Notes: a model not told the origin generated them from the letters alone. A stretch of DNA of 64,000 nt from Microbulbifer sp. VAAF005 (GCF_030012985.1 NZ_CP120233.1:1364001-1428000); one strand, 5' to 3'. Shown: positions 9,374 through 19,787, numbered from the stretch's first letter. Translations and numbers: made by a program.

Positions 9374-11163
9374 CTATGCAATAGACAGCAGGGCATCACC
9401 CACCGCCACTGAATCGCCTTCTTTTACTGCCACACTGGCGACGTTACCGGCACGAGGGGCACTCACCACAGTTTCCATCTTCATCGCTTCCAGTACTAAC
9501 ACCGCCTGGCCTTCACTCACCTGATCCCCAGGCTTCACCATTACTTTGAAGATGTTTCCAGCGAGAGGCGCATTAACCGGCTCACCTCCGGTAGCAGGCA
9601 CGGAAGGTGCACTAGCTGCAGATGCGGGAGCACCACCGGACACAGGGGCAATATTGGTTAAGTCACCACCATCGGCCACAGTGACGGTGTAGCTCTGTCC
9701 CTCTACAGTCACGGTGTAAACTTCTTCACCTTTGTCGTTCTTGACTGCAGCACCTTCATTACCGGTAGGTACTGGCTCAAAAGCTTCTGGATTACCACGG
9801 TTCTTCAGGAACTTCAGGCCAATCTGCGGGAAGAGTGCATAGGTAAGCACATCGTCGATCTCCCCCTCACCATCGGTCAGGGCCACATCTTGTTCACCCG
9901 CTTTCTCTTGAAGCTCCAAGGTTAACTTGTCCAACTCTGGTGCCAACAGGTCTGCAGGGCGGCAGGTAACCGGATTCGCTCCATCCAGGACCCGGACCTG
10001 CAGCTCCTGGTTAACTTCAGCAGGTGTCGCACCGTATTCGCCTTTCAAGACGGCGGCTGTCTCTTTAGAGATCGATTTGTAACGCTCTCCAGTCAGGACA
10101 TTGAGTACCGCCTGGGTACCCACAATCTGGGACGTGGGAGTAACCAGCGGGATACAGCCCAGGTCTTCGCGCACCCGGGGGATTTCCTCAAGTACATCAT
10201 CCAGGCGATCTCCAGCGCCTTGTTCGCGCAGCTGGTTTTCCATATTGGTGAGCATGCCGCCGGGTACCTGGGCCACCAGGATGCGGGAATCCACCCCCTT
10301 CAGGGAACCCTCAAACTTCGCGTATTTCTTGCGAACGTTACGGAAGTAGGCCGCAATTTCTTCCAGCAGGTTAATATCCAGCCCGGTGTCTCGCTCTGTG
10401 CCTTCCAAAATGGCCACCAACGCTTCGGTTGGGCTGTGACCATAGGTCATGGACATAGAGCTGATCGCGGTGTCCACGTTGTCGATACCCGCCTCGATAC
10501 ACTTGAGAGCGGTAGCCGTAGATAAACCGGTAGTAGCGTGGCACTGCATATGGATGGGGATGTCCACGGCGGCCTTCAAACGTTTCACCAGCTCGTAGCC
10601 CTCATAGGGGCGCAGCAGACCGGCCATGTCCTTGATCGCGATGGAATCCGCTCCCATATCCTCGATCTGGCGCCCCAGATCCACCCACAAGTCCATGGTG
10701 TGTACTGGGCTCACGGTATAGGAGATGGTGCCCTGAGCGTGCTTCTCTTGTTTCTTCACCGCAGCCAGTGCGGTTTTCAGGTTGCGCATATCGTTCATCG
10801 CGTCGAACACGCGGAACACGTCTACCCCATTGACTGCAGCGCGCTCTACAAACTTCTCAACCACGTCATCCGCATAGTGGCGGTAGCCGAGAATATTCTG
10901 TCCCCTGAACAGCATCTGTTGGGGCGTGTTCGGCATAGCTTTCTTCAGTTCGCGAATACGCTCCCAGGGATCTTCGCCGAGATAGCGAATGCAGGAGTCG
11001 AAAGTGGCACCCCCCAGGACTCCAGAGACCAGAAGCCAACTTTATCGAGCTTCTCAGCAATCGGCAGCATATCGTCCAGTCGCAGTCGGGTAGCGAACAG
11101 TGACTGGTGGGCATCGCGCAGGACTACATCGGTAATCCCCAATGGCTTTTTAACCTCAGTCAT
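9374..11163 (-). CDS. oadA: Oxaloacetate decarboxylase alpha subunit (apparent frameshift)
   Basis: OadA transfers the carboxyl group of oxaloacetate to biotin. The N-terminal frame (11163 down to about 11010) has [18 protein letters not shown] of the carboxyltransferase TIM barrel. The rest lies in another frame, ending with a Pro/Ala linker and a biotinyl domain with the EAMKM target Lys about 34 residues from the end. Restoring one G to the six-G run at 11010-11015 gives [13 protein letters not shown], the universally conserved sequence, and a protein of about 596 residues. Such an essential motif broken in a homopolymer strongly suggests an assembly error. GAGAGAG precedes the start ATG at 11163. 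Confidence 0.93.
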
Positions 11164-11216
11164 GGGTTATCTCTCTCGGCAGAAATTATTGGAAATTGTT
11201 TGGAAGCGATTAGTGG

Positions 11217-11453
11217 TTAGCGTCTTTTGCGATGCTGTTCGATCGCCGCTTTAATCACCGCATGTAAATGGGCCTTATCATTCCCAGCGGTTGGGGAAGG
11301 CGCGTGGGATACGGGCTCCGCTTCGGGGAAATAGCGGGAGATGACTCTCGACATAATACCGGTACCGATCACCAGCAATAGCAGAAAAGTAAAAACAATT
11401 CCCATACCAAACAGGGTGATATCTAGCCCCTGTTGCAAAAGTGTTTCTTGCAC
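11217..11453 (-). CDS. oadG: Oxaloacetate decarboxylase gamma subunit
   Basis: This 78-residue protein has one N-terminal transmembrane helix in the form LFGMGIVFTFLLLLVIGTGI, typical of OadG, then a short Pro-rich linker and a His/Lys/Arg-rich tail (AAIEQHRKRR). In this family the gamma subunit assembles alpha onto beta and its C-terminus helps bind zinc. It is the first gene of oadG-oadA-oadB and lies 53 bases before oadA. Confidence 0.93.
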   Translation of the reverse strand: MQETLLQQGLDITLFGMGIVFTFLLLLVIGTGIMSRVISRYFPEAEPVSHAPSPTAGNDKAHLHAVIKAAIEQHRKRR

Positions 11454-12018
11454 TGTTTATTCCCCCTGGCACCAGGCAATAAAACCATCCATCCTGGACG
11501 GTTTCATCTGTGCCCGTAACACTATGAATTTACGTATCTATTTATTCAGGACAGCTGAAACACCCCAATTGATATTTTGCGCGTATGTAAAATCTTCGCT
11601 CACAATTAAACAAATTTATGTCGTACAACCAATAAACTTGCCCGGGAAAATCTCACTTAGCCCAGCCGTCCCAAATTTCTGCACATCGGAATCTTATTCC
11701 CTAGACTGGTAATTTCAACCGCCGCTGCACCTGATCCTCCCCCAAAAAGAGCGGGCACACAGGAAAAAATTCGTTAGTTCCAAAATGCTGATATTTTTCT
11801 ATTATCAATACAAGTTGCTTTTAAAATCAAACACTTATTGGTTTCAGGGGCAACGGAGGGGTCTAAATTACCACGCCCAATTTTGGTGCGAAACATCAAT
11901 AGGCTGAGTTTATTTCTCCTACTTTTATATACTGAAGAATGATCGTTTTTGCGCCATTACAATAACTTGCTGATAGAATATGCTCCTTTAGATTTATGAT
12001 TTACCTCTCAACTAACTT
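11454..12018. other. Intergenic region between divergent oadGAB and dusC
   Basis: About 565 bases separate the two divergent starts, so promoters for both must lie here. The stretch is A+T-rich on the dusC side. I see no ORF, tRNA or clear operator palindrome. Confidence 0.5.
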
Positions 12019-13023
12019 ATGACCGACAAGACACCTACCCCAGAACCTACGATTTACCAGGCACCAATGGAGGGGGTAATCGACCATCACGTGCGTGCCC
12101 TGCTCTCCGCCATCGGAGGGGTCGATATCTGTGTTACAGAGTTTGTTCGTGTCACTAATACTCGCTTGCCTCGCAGAGTATTCACCCGCTTGTGCCCAGA
12201 GGTCGACAAAGGTGCCAAGACCCCAAGCGGGATTCCAGTTCGGTTACAGCTGTTAGGCGGCAACCCCAATGCAATGGCAATTAATGCAGTAAAAGCAGTT
12301 GAGTTCGGTGCTACAGCAATTGATCTCAACTTCGGCTGCCCTGCAAAATCAGTAAATAATAGCGACGGTGGCGCCTGCCTATTGCAAAGCCCTCACAGAG
12401 TGGAAGCTATTGTAGGAGCGGTTCGCCGCGCTGTCCCGGAAAACATCCCTGTCACCGCAAAAATCCGACTGGGCTTTAATGATCGCTCTAGCTATATGGA
12501 TAACGCCCAGGCAGCAGCAGCTGGCGGCGCAAATGAACTGGCAGTACACGCTCGCTCCAAAGTCGATGGCTATAAACCCCCAGCCTACTGGGAATACATC
12601 GGTGAAATTCGCCAAAAACTGGAAATCCCAGTCATTGCCAACGGGGATATCTGGACACTTGAGGAATTTCAACGCTGCCGTGAAGTAACCGGATGCGAAG
12701 CATTTATGTTTGGTCGCAGCCTGCTAGCCAGGCCAGATTTGGGCAGGCAGATAAAAGCCTACTGCTCAGGTGAGAGCTATACAGCAATGGGCTGGCAAGA
12801 GATTATTGAAATTCTTTGGGGTTACTATCAAACCACCCGAGAAGTTTACCCTGCCAAGTATCTGGGCAATCGTATTAAGCAATGGCTCGCTTACTTGAAA
12901 TTAGCGTTTCCTGAAGCCCAATTGTTCTTTGATAAAATAAAACGTCTCAGGGAGGCAGAAGAGCTTGATAGGGCTTTTTCCGAAGAGCGGAAAATTCAAA
13001 TAGCATCAATTGAGGCAGCCTAA
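12019..13023 (+). CDS. dusC: tRNA-dihydrouridine(16) synthase DusC
   Basis: The 334-residue protein begins with YQAPMEGVIDHHVRALL, has the DusC-type segment CVTEFVRVTNTRLPRRVF, the Dus signature IDLNFGCPAK with catalytic Cys107, and the FMN-phosphate region VIANGDIWTLEEF and FMFGRSLLARPDLG. It reduces uridine in the tRNA D-loop with NADPH and FMN. The long specificity region and tail (GNRIKQWLAYL onward) fit the DusC branch rather than DusA or DusB. The length is normal. Confidence 0.93.
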   Translation: MTDKTPTPEPTIYQAPMEGVIDHHVRALLSAIGGVDICVTEFVRVTNTRLPRRVFTRLCPEVDKGAKTPSGIPVRLQLLGGNPNAMAINAVKAVEFGATAIDLNFGCPAKSVNNSDGGACLLQSPHRVEAIVGAVRRAVPENIPVTAKIRLGFNDRSSYMDNAQAAAAGGANELAVHARSKVDGYKPPAYWEYIGEIRQKLEIPVIANGDIWTLEEFQRCREVTGCEAFMFGRSLLARPDLGRQIKAYCSGESYTAMGWQEIIEILWGYYQTTREVYPAKYLGNRIKQWLAYLKLAFPEAQLFFDKIKRLREAEELDRAFSEERKIQIASIEAA

Positions 13024-13032
13024 TTTTCCGCA

Positions 13033-13066
13033 CCTCTGCCAGTATCGGAATTGATACTGGCAGAGG
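13033..13066. terminator. Perfect hairpin between convergent genes
   Basis: A perfect 14-bp stem (13033-13046 with 13053-13066) with a six-base loop lies between the stops of dusC and the leftward LolA-like gene. There is no T run directly after either arm, so it is a bidirectional terminator-like hairpin of non-classical type. Confidence 0.65.
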
Positions 13067-13089
13067 CAGTTACCCGCTCAGATCCACTC

Positions 13090-13874
13090 TCACAGATCCA
13101 TTTTTGACTGCCGACTCAAGTAAGCCGGATTGTAAAATTTTTCCGCTAACTGATGCGCAGTGCTACTTTCGTAGTAAACTCTGGTTTCAGTGGTAGCTTT
13201 GATGCTATCAACCAAAACCATCTCCTGCACAAATAGCTCTTCATCCTTTATCCCCGATACAAAATGCGCAACCTTAGCCAACTTTCCAGATTTCAAGTAA
13301 AGCTCCGCTTGGATTGGGAAGAAACTCTCACTATCAAGCCACAATTTTATCTTTTGATAGCTGGCTCCTTTGGTTTTTGCCTCCAGCTGAAGTTTGTGGG
13401 TCAATTTATCCTTTAGAATTTCACTTGCCTCGAATTGCCCCCGATAGTCCTGGCTCCAGGTCAAAGTGGCGATATCACCAATTGAAGCCTCCCCAGCAAT
13501 CTTTGCATCGGTGTTATGCGGATAGGGCGGCGGCTGCGGGGCATCAATAGCCAGTAGTTATCCTGCAGCATCAGCATTTTTTGCCCCTCTTCACCAACAC
13601 CTTTAAATACCACCAATGATTTTCTCTCAGGGCGAGTATAAACATGGTAGCGATCTTCGCTTTCTAACTCTCCCTGTTTAAAAACCTGGATGTTGGTGAC
13701 AACTTTTGAAGATGACTCTCCAAGACGATAGGAATCGGCTTTGGCCAACATGCTTTCTACCTGTACAGCGGAAAAAAGACTTTCCTTCTCCTCAGTCCCA
13801 GCTAAAACAAAGGGAGAGAACATCAGCAACAAACCAATCGCCAAGCTAACTCTGCCTAATCTTAATTTATACAT
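13090..13874 (-). CDS. LolA-like outer membrane lipoprotein-sorting protein (apparent frameshift)
   Basis: The upstream frame has a signal peptide (GRVSLAIGLLLMFSPFVLAG) followed by the beta-rich fold of the LolA-like family of about 250 residues often encoded beside MacB/LolCDE-type ABC transporters. Typical pieces are VFKGVGEEGQKMLML and NYWLLMPRSRRPIRI. Adding one G to the four-G run at 13491-13494 joins it to the second frame as MQRLLGEASIGDIATLTW, the usual continuation. I chose ATG at 13874, overlapping the permease stop, because it gives the proper signal peptide. It is the last gene of a four-gene operon. A periplasmic substrate-carrier role is inferred. Confidence 0.8.
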
Positions 13875-15081
13875 GGACCAATGCCTCAGTAATCGGTTTA
13901 TTGACACCTTTCCGCGCCGCAAGGAAGGATGAAAAAACACATATCGCAGCTATTGCAACCGAAATCATCCAAGCCAAGTTAATAGAGAAATAAACAGTCA
14001 AAGGATACCCCGTTGTTTTTCCCGGAGGTGGCGGCATAGTAATGTCAAACATCATCAACCCAGCGCTTATCAGACCAGCCAAAATAACACCTGCTAAAGA
14101 ACCCACTACAGCAAGTACTAAAGCCTCCAATATAAACCCAGTTATCAATTCCACTTTGGATGCACCCAGTGCGGACAAGGTACCTATTTCCCGTGTTCTC
14201 TCTGTTACCGACATTGCCAGCGTATTGAAAAGCGAGACAAAGATAACCAGTGCCATAATGATGCCCATCAACCCAAAAATCCGATCGTAAAGACTCTTCA
14301 CTCCCTGATAGAAAAAGGCACGATCCTCCCAAGTTGTAATTTCCAGCTCTGGAACTAACTCACGCAGTCTTTCCTGCAAGCTCGATGTCTTATCAAGGCT
14401 GTAGCCATAAATTGCCATGGTTGAGACCCTGTCACTATCTAAAAGGAACTGCGCAGCCGGAACAGAAATATATACTTGACGCTTATCCATATCAGGAACA
14501 CCAGTTCCGAAAACTCCCCTAACCTTAAAATCCATTGCATTGAGAGCCCCATGAACGGTAGAGGACATTAAAGTAATATAATCCCCAGGCCTTACATTAA
14601 GATTTCTTGCGAGGTCCTTACCCAGCATAATCTCGGGATCACTGATATCTTCACGGTTTGATAAAATACTGCCCTCAGTGACATTTAGAAAAGGCCCCTT
14701 CACCCGAAATTCACTTGGCAATATCCCCTGACCTAAAAAAATAGTAGACTTATCACCATTGGAAATTAACCCTTGCAGATAAACTCTAGGCTGCACAGCC
14801 TTCACATTTTCCCCAACCAACAAGTCCCTACGTAATTTATTGGCATTATCTAAACCCAGCTGAAGAGGAAAGTCCTCATCAGAAGAGAAATATCCCGGCT
14901 GTGTTAGCACCAAATGCCCCTCACTACGCGCCGCGTTCTCTTTAAGGGATTGATACGTAAATAGGCCAAAACCTCCGGAGGCCATCAAGGCCGTCACCAC
15001 AATGGAAATTATTGCAACGGCAAGAAAGCTTCTGCGGCGATTCCGCAATAAATTTAAAACCGCGACTTTTAAGCGACGCAT
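13867..15081 (-). CDS. ABC transporter permease, FtsX/LolE/MacB type
   Basis: The 404-residue protein has an N-terminal helix (FLAVAIISIVVTALMASGGF), a periplasmic domain of about 230 residues of MacB-PCD type, and three C-terminal helices of the FtsX domain. ERTREIGTLSALGASKVEL is the coupling segment typical of this family. Such permeases do not move substrate through the membrane but work by mechanotransmission on periplasmic partners such as lipoproteins. It overlaps the ATPase gene upstream by 13 bases and the LolA-like gene downstream by 8 bases. The substrate is unknown. Confidence 0.88.
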   Translation of the reverse strand: MRRLKVAVLNLLRNRRRSFLAVAIISIVVTALMASGGFGLFTYQSLKENAARSEGHLVLTQPGYFSSDEDFPLQLGLDNANKLRRDLLVGENVKAVQPRVYLQGLISNGDKSTIFLGQGILPSEFRVKGPFLNVTEGSILSNREDISDPEIMLGKDLARNLNVRPGDYITLMSSTVHGALNAMDFKVRGVFGTGVPDMDKRQVYISVPAAQFLLDSDRVSTMAIYGYSLDKTSSLQERLRELVPELEITTWEDRAFFYQGVKSLYDRIFGLMGIIMALVIFVSLFNTLAMSVTERTREIGTLSALGASKVELITGFILEALVLAVVGSLAGVILAGLISAGLMMFDITMPPPPGKTTGYPLTVYFSINLAWMISVAIAAICVFSSFLAARKGVNKPITEALVHV

Positions 15082-15752
15082 AAAGCACTCTCCTGCAGAA
15101 TTACACCATCTTTCAGTTCAACAACTCTATCGCAATGACGCGTCATTCGATCATCATGACTGGCAACAATAAAAGCTGTTTTTTGCTCCATTCCTAAACT
15201 TTTCATTAACTCAATAATTTGTTGTGCGGTAACACTATCCAAGCTGGCCGTAGGTTCATCGGCAATTACCAGTTTGGGCTGGTGCACCAGTGCTCGAGCG
15301 ATTGCTACTCTCTGCTGTTGTCCACCTGAAAGTCGATCTGGCCTGTAGTTAGTAAACTGGGACAGCCCGACATGATCCAACATGCCCATTACACGCCGTC
15401 TTACTTCACCTTCTTTCATTCCATTTAAAAGAAGTGGAAAGGCTACATTCTCAAAGGCTGTCATTACCGGAACCAAATTAAACTTTTGGAATACAAAACC
15501 CAACTGGGTACGACGGATCTTCATTGACTGCCGATGGCTTTTTCTCAGCACCTCGCCGGCAAAGCAGACTTCTCCGCTGTAATCATGATCCAGTAGCCCG
15601 CAAATATTTAACAAGGTACTTTTACCGGACCCCGATGGTCCGCACAGAGCTACCATAGTGCCTGCTCGAATATCCAGATTCACATCTCTTAAAGCCCGAA
15701 GTTGAACCTCACCGGAAGTGTAAGTCTTTTCAATATGAGTGAGCTGTAACAT
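15069..15752 (-). CDS. ABC transporter ATP-binding protein, LolD/MacB type
   Basis: All nucleotide-binding motifs are present: Walker A GPSGSGKST, Q-loop FVFQKFNLVPVMTAFENV, signature LSGGQQQR, Walker B LVIADEPTASLD and the switch His in VASHDD. The form FQxFNL and the spacing place it with LolD, FtsE and MacB. I start it at ATG 15752 (MLQLTHIEKTY); a GTG at 15773 is possible but adds seven residues without family support. It pairs with the downstream permease. Confidence 0.9.
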   Translation of the reverse strand: MLQLTHIEKTYTSGEVQLRALRDVNLDIRAGTMVALCGPSGSGKSTLLNICGLLDHDYSGEVCFAGEVLRKSHRQSMKIRRTQLGFVFQKFNLVPVMTAFENVAFPLLLNGMKEGEVRRRVMGMLDHVGLSQFTNYRPDRLSGGQQQRVAIARALVHQPKLVIADEPTASLDSVTAQQIIELMKSLGMEQKTAFIVASHDDRMTRHCDRVVELKDGVILQESALCVA

Positions 15753-15775
15753 AGATTCACTACCTGTTCGCACTA

Positions 15776-16390
15776 TTAGTCAGAGCTTTTAACATCACCG
15801 CATGGATTTGATATGCCATGACTCTCAGCCTTTGCTCCCCATAAATTCACTAACTCCTTGCTACCCTCAAGCTCTGCAGCCTGCAATGCACCACAGTAAA
15901 TCCAGCGAGTAGCGTCTGTCGGCATATATCCTATGCGTGGATCACCCATCAACTCATGATAAAGTTCAAACCCACGGTCAAAAGAATTAAAGAACTTTGG
16001 CACTTTAGTAAAAGTTGTTGCGGCAATGCCTTTAAGCAGCAAGTCTTGAGGCATCCCCTGAGAGGAACGGCCAGGGTTATCCATTTCTTCAATTATGGTG
16101 AGCGCCTTATCCATACGGGCAATTCCATTCTCTGCATAACTGACCTTTCTCCAGGGCAGCCAGCTTTCTTTTGCCATTAGTGTTTCACTGGCCCCCAAAT
16201 AAAAGAGTGCAATAGGATCAGACGGATCTTCTTTTTGCGCCAGTTTGAAAGCCTTATAAGACGCCATCACTGCCGTACCGCCCGCCTTTGTGGCTTTTTG
16301 GTATAAGTCTTCCATTTGCGCATCAACTGCGGCAAAGGAGGAGGTACTTGCTCCCAAATTAACAATCAGTGCTGCTATCAAATTTTTCAT
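15776..16390 (-). CDS. Exported helical-repeat protein, first gene of the ABC operon
   Basis: The protein starts at ATG 16390, which has GGGAGAG nine bases upstream, and has a signal peptide ending at SSFAA. The mature part is all-helical, with TPR-like stretches such as SYKAFKLAQKEDPSDPIALFYLGASETLMAKESW. About 205 residues. It lies just upstream of the ABC ATPase, permease and LolA-like genes, so it probably acts in the periplasm with that transporter. I know no biochemical function for the family. Confidence 0.72.
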   Translation of the reverse strand: MKNLIAALIVNLGASTSSFAAVDAQMEDLYQKATKAGGTAVMASYKAFKLAQKEDPSDPIALFYLGASETLMAKESWLPWRKVSYAENGIARMDKALTIIEEMDNPGRSSQGMPQDLLLKGIAATTFTKVPKFFNSFDRGFELYHELMGDPRIGYMPTDATRWIYCGALQAAELEGSKELVNLWGAKAESHGISNPCGDVKSSD

Positions 16391-16847
16391 TACGTCTCTC
16401 CCTGTATTCAAGTTGGGAGCAGGCTAACCGAAGCATGACTAATGATCTTTATGATGCGATAAACAGTCACCAGGTGCGATAGGCGGGAATAAGCAATACT
16501 GAATGGCTAAATAGAAGTAGATCTACAACTTTAATTGAGGGTACTGCTGGAAATTAAGAGCGAATACACCATCCCGAAATACACAGTAACTAGATTCCTT
16601 CGTGTACCTAGTCAGCATCCACACTCCACATGACTCTATGTGAAACGTATCTTCTCCTTTCAAAAAGTAGTACGGATTAGGGAAGATAGTGAAAGGACAT
16701 ACAGTTTTACAGCTTCATAGCGAAAAATATTGACTTATCACTATTCTTAGGCAGGATTTTGGCTGATATATAGATTCTGTGGAAAGCATTGTCAGTATAA
16801 GGTGGATACATCTCATACTGACATATTGAAGTATGTGGAATAGAAGA
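16391..16847. other. Intergenic region upstream of the ABC operon
   Basis: The stretch of about 450 bases holds the operon promoter region and the 3' flank of the gene ending at 16848. I see no ORF, RNA gene or strong terminator. Confidence 0.45.
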
Positions 16848-17741
16848 TTAAATAGCTTTCTTAATGTAGCTAACCGCTTCGCCTACCGCCTCTCCAAGCT
16901 TGTTTGTAGCAATACTACGGACAATATAGGTGTCACCTTCAATACCATCAAGGGAAACATGAATATCCACCTCCTGGCCAGCTAAAGCCAGATTAGCTGC
17001 TCGCAATTCTGTTGACGTCAGGACAAATCTAGCCTCATCCTCACCTAGCAGATTCCTTAAAAACAGGCAGCATGACTTCAATAGGCACTGAGAAGCAATT
17101 GCTACGGGTAACGCTTTCACCTTATCGAAATGTCCTAGACACATTTCAGGTGTCACCCGACCGATTGTTGCATTTAAAGTTTGGTCATTAACCATGAGGA
17201 CTTTTACATCAATACTTTTCTCGTAAGGGTTAACACCCTCAATAGAAGGGGATATATCCTGAATACTTCCGCTGTAGATTCTGTGGAAGGATTTCTCTTT
17301 CATTACGTGGTATGTAACTTCAAGTCTAGCCGCAACCTCACCTACAGCATCAAACAACTCAGCCTCAGCAACCAGCTCTCTTTTGTTAGTGAATACTGCT
17401 TTAGTTCTCGCATAGAGAAACTCAGGACGCTCTTCTGACACAAAATTATCAAAGGTTGTAAGGTCAGCTTTACAAGCCAAGTAGTAATGCCTGGACTTCA
17501 CAGGGTTCGCCAATGCTCCAAAACATGACCCTAAAATGGCTAAGTGCCTACCTATTTCAGATACATCCATCAAAGTCTTTTCAAAAGTACTTTTACATTG
17601 AATCGGTACCTTTGAAATCAGCCAACCATCAACATCAAAGTGTAAAGACTCTAGTGCAAAGTAAGGCGCTTTAACTTCAATTAAGTCCTCAATACCATCA
17701 ACAGAGATAGCGTAAGAAGCCAAATTGAGACTGTTTAGCAT
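16848..17741 (-). CDS. Putative hotdog-fold (FabA/FabZ-like) protein
   Basis: This 297-residue cytoplasmic protein appears to hold two hotdog-like halves. The first (about 40-140) has SEIGRHLAILGSCFGAL, where a long central helix is expected, and HYYLACKADL; similar runs occur in dehydratase-like domains of fatty-acid and polyketide systems. The second (about 190-297) starts near RVTPEMCLGHFDKVKALPVA and ends in strands. No clear catalytic His-Asp/Glu pair can be named. It is monocistronic on the minus strand. The fold is an inference from pattern; function is unknown. Confidence 0.45.
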   Translation of the reverse strand: MLNSLNLASYAISVDGIEDLIEVKAPYFALESLHFDVDGWLISKVPIQCKSTFEKTLMDVSEIGRHLAILGSCFGALANPVKSRHYYLACKADLTTFDNFVSEERPEFLYARTKAVFTNKRELVAEAELFDAVGEVAARLEVTYHVMKEKSFHRIYSGSIQDISPSIEGVNPYEKSIDVKVLMVNDQTLNATIGRVTPEMCLGHFDKVKALPVAIASQCLLKSCCLFLRNLLGEDEARFVLTSTELRAANLALAGQEVDIHVSLDGIEGDTYIVRSIATNKLGEAVGEAVSYIKKAI

Positions 17742-18202
17742 AATAGATCCATTATTAGCAGATATAAAAATTAATGCACAAGCATCTGCACTGTGGTAAA
17801 CACTATTGAATTGCCACTAGAACTTTAACACCAAAGCTAAGTAGGCTTCGGTAGCACAACCACAAATGGGTAAGGTAAAGCCTCACAAATTATAAATAAT
17901 TGGCACAGCAGCCCCAAAATCAAACTTATTATTGAGAAGCACCAATATTTCTTAATAAAAATGTAAGAGTACAGGTCTGATTTTTAAGTAAAAACCCCCG
18001 TCGGATCCGGAGGCCTGAAGTGTTATCTACACCGAAAACCTATATCATTCATTCAAGCGGACTATTGCTATATGCAAGTGCGTATTGCAGGCAATTATCC
18101 TGGTCATTCCTAAAAAAGTAAATTACTGCGAATTACAGAGAGAGAATGCCAACAAATGACCGGCCCTTCATATTTACCATTGCATGACAGGCTATGGGCG
18201 CA
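17742..18202. other. Intergenic region between hotdog-like and glutaredoxin genes
   Basis: About 460 A+T-rich bases. On the minus strand a GC-rich block near 18000-18020 ends in a run of five T, which could be a weak terminator for the glutaredoxin gene, though I cannot draw a good stem. No ORF or RNA gene seen. Confidence 0.4.
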
Positions 18203-18559
18203 CTATTCAGAGCCTTGATAAGCTCGAAGTATTTTCCCTGCATTATAGCCTTGTATCAACTCACCATTAACTAGCAACAAAGGTACCCCGTTACCACCTA
18301 AGCGATCATATTGTGCTCTCGCTTCCTTTGATGATTCAATATCAAACTCAACAAAGTCTATATTATTTTTACGCATTAGCTTTCTAGCTTTCTTGCAGTA
18401 TCCGCACCACTTAGTGGCATATAGAATAACCTGCCCTTCCGACGCCTCTACTTCGGAGGTGACATCCATCATAGAAGGTGATGACGAAAAAACACGACTG
18501 ATGTCATCCCACCTTTGAATTACAACAACAACGACGATAAAAATTATCAAATTTCTCAT
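18203..18559 (-). CDS. Membrane-anchored glutaredoxin-like protein
   Basis: The 118-residue protein has an N-terminal membrane helix (LIIFIVVVVVIQ), a short linker, then a glutaredoxin domain with active site WCGYCKK (Cys52 and Cys55) and the cis-Pro glutathione-binding segment NGVPLLLVNGELIQGY. The helix should hold the domain at the inner membrane, most likely facing the periplasm, but topology cannot be settled by eye. Such a protein could reduce disulfides or glutathione adducts near the membrane. It is monocistronic. Confidence 0.83.
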   Translation of the reverse strand: MRNLIIFIVVVVVIQRWDDISRVFSSSPSMMDVTSEVEASEGQVILYATKWCGYCKKARKLMRKNNIDFVEFDIESSKEARAQYDRLGGNGVPLLLVNGELIQGYNAGKILRAYQGSE

Positions 18560-19025
18560 ACTGAAGGACTACAACTAAATTCTTTAACTTTTATGGAAAA
18601 TACGACAAGTAGAATTTCCACACAGATCCCTTTTTAGACTATCAGCAAGACCAATACCACAATTTATTTTTATTCTGCCTTAAAACTTAGAATCACCATT
18701 CTCACAACCTCATCAACGCGACATCAAAATCAATACTGAGCAAACACTGAATTACCTAAGGCAGCCGAGCCACAGCCTAACTGGGGCTAGTGTTCAGTAA
18801 TCGTAAAGACTTCTAACTTGAAAAGACCATAAGGGGCTAAACGTTAGCTTTACGAGCAAGCAGTGCCTCAAAGCACACTTTATTCCAAATTGCTATGGAG
18901 CACAGAAGTTGATTACAAGCTTCTAATAATGTATTCAAAGCCTTCCTGGTGCGCAGTGAATTCATTCATTTTTATCCATCAAAAAAAAACACTTTTGGAG
19001 AGTAAAAAGTACAAACTACCTTCTC
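18560..19025. other. Intergenic region upstream of the glutaredoxin gene
   Basis: About 465 bases between the glutaredoxin start and the end of the LytTR regulator gene. There are A- and T-rich runs, including an A9 run near 18980, but no ORF, RNA gene or clear terminator. Confidence 0.45.
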
Positions 19026-19787
19026 TTACATAGACTTAAACATAGAGGCAGCCCGCCGGCTAACTGTATAGTGACGACCATCATTCATCACTACAGTGAC
19101 GCCACCAGTAAATCCTCGGCTAATCTTTTGAATACGCTTCACGTTAACAATGGTTGAACGATGTACTTGCCAAAATAAATCCGGGTTCAATTGGGACAAA
19201 AGTTCCTTTAATGGCGTTCGAATTATATGCTGACCTTGCTCCGAGTAAACTGTAGTGTATTTATCTTCGGCAACGAACGCTGAAACCTCATCGGAGGCGA
19301 TCAGGTAAATATCCTCTCCCTTGCTCGCCCGAATCCAGTGTAAGTACTCCGGTAGACTTGTCGAGAGTTGCTTGAGTATGATTTCTATATCAGGGCCTGC
19401 TGTAACGCCGCTCTCCTCCCGCTCTTTTAAACGCTGACGAATACGCTCACAGGCTTGCGCCAAGCGTTTCTCATCTATCGGTTTAAGCAAGTAATCCGCA
19501 GCTTCGTGCTCGAAAGCCTTTACAGCATACTCATCATATGCTGTAACAAACACAACGATTGGCTGCTTATCAGATTTCTTAAGTGCGTCTGCAACTGCTA
19601 GCCCATCCAGCCCTGGCATACGAATATCCAGGAAAACCACGTCTGGTTTTTTATTTAGGCATAAATTTAATGCCTCTTCTCCATCGACCGCCTTCCCAAT
19701 TATTTCAAGCTCAGGATAAAAATCTGCAAGCATTTGATCAAGATGATAGCGCAATAGGGGTTCATCATCTGCAATTATGGCACGCAT
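19026..19787 (-). CDS. LytTR-family response regulator
   Basis: The 253-residue protein has a receiver domain with phosphoacceptor Asp54 in VVFLDIRMPGLDG, acidic pair ADDEP, and Lys of YLLKPIDEKRL, then a linker and a LytTR DNA-binding domain (about 160-253) with LFWQVHRSTIVNVKRI and RHYTVSRR. LytTR regulators bind direct repeats as dimers. The start overlaps the end of the kinase gene by 13 bases, so the two are co-translated and should form a pair. The target is probably the operon's own outer-membrane gene or genes elsewhere. Confidence 0.92.
   Translation of the reverse strand: MRAIIADDEPLLRYHLDQMLADFYPELEIIGKAVDGEEALNLCLNKKPDVVFLDIRMPGLDGLAVADALKKSDKQPIVVFVTAYDEYAVKAFEHEAADYLLKPIDEKRLAQACERIRQRLKEREESGVTAGPDIEIILKQLSTSLPEYLHWIRASKGEDIYLIASDEVSAFVAEDKYTTVYSEQGQHIIRTPLKELLSQLNPDLFWQVHRSTIVNVKRIQKISRGFTGGVTVVMNDGRHYTVSRRAASMFKSM

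Noticed and set aside
10538..11254. A 238-codon plus-strand frame opposite oadA
   Set aside because: It is a shadow of the G+C-rich, highly conserved oadA gene on the minus strand.
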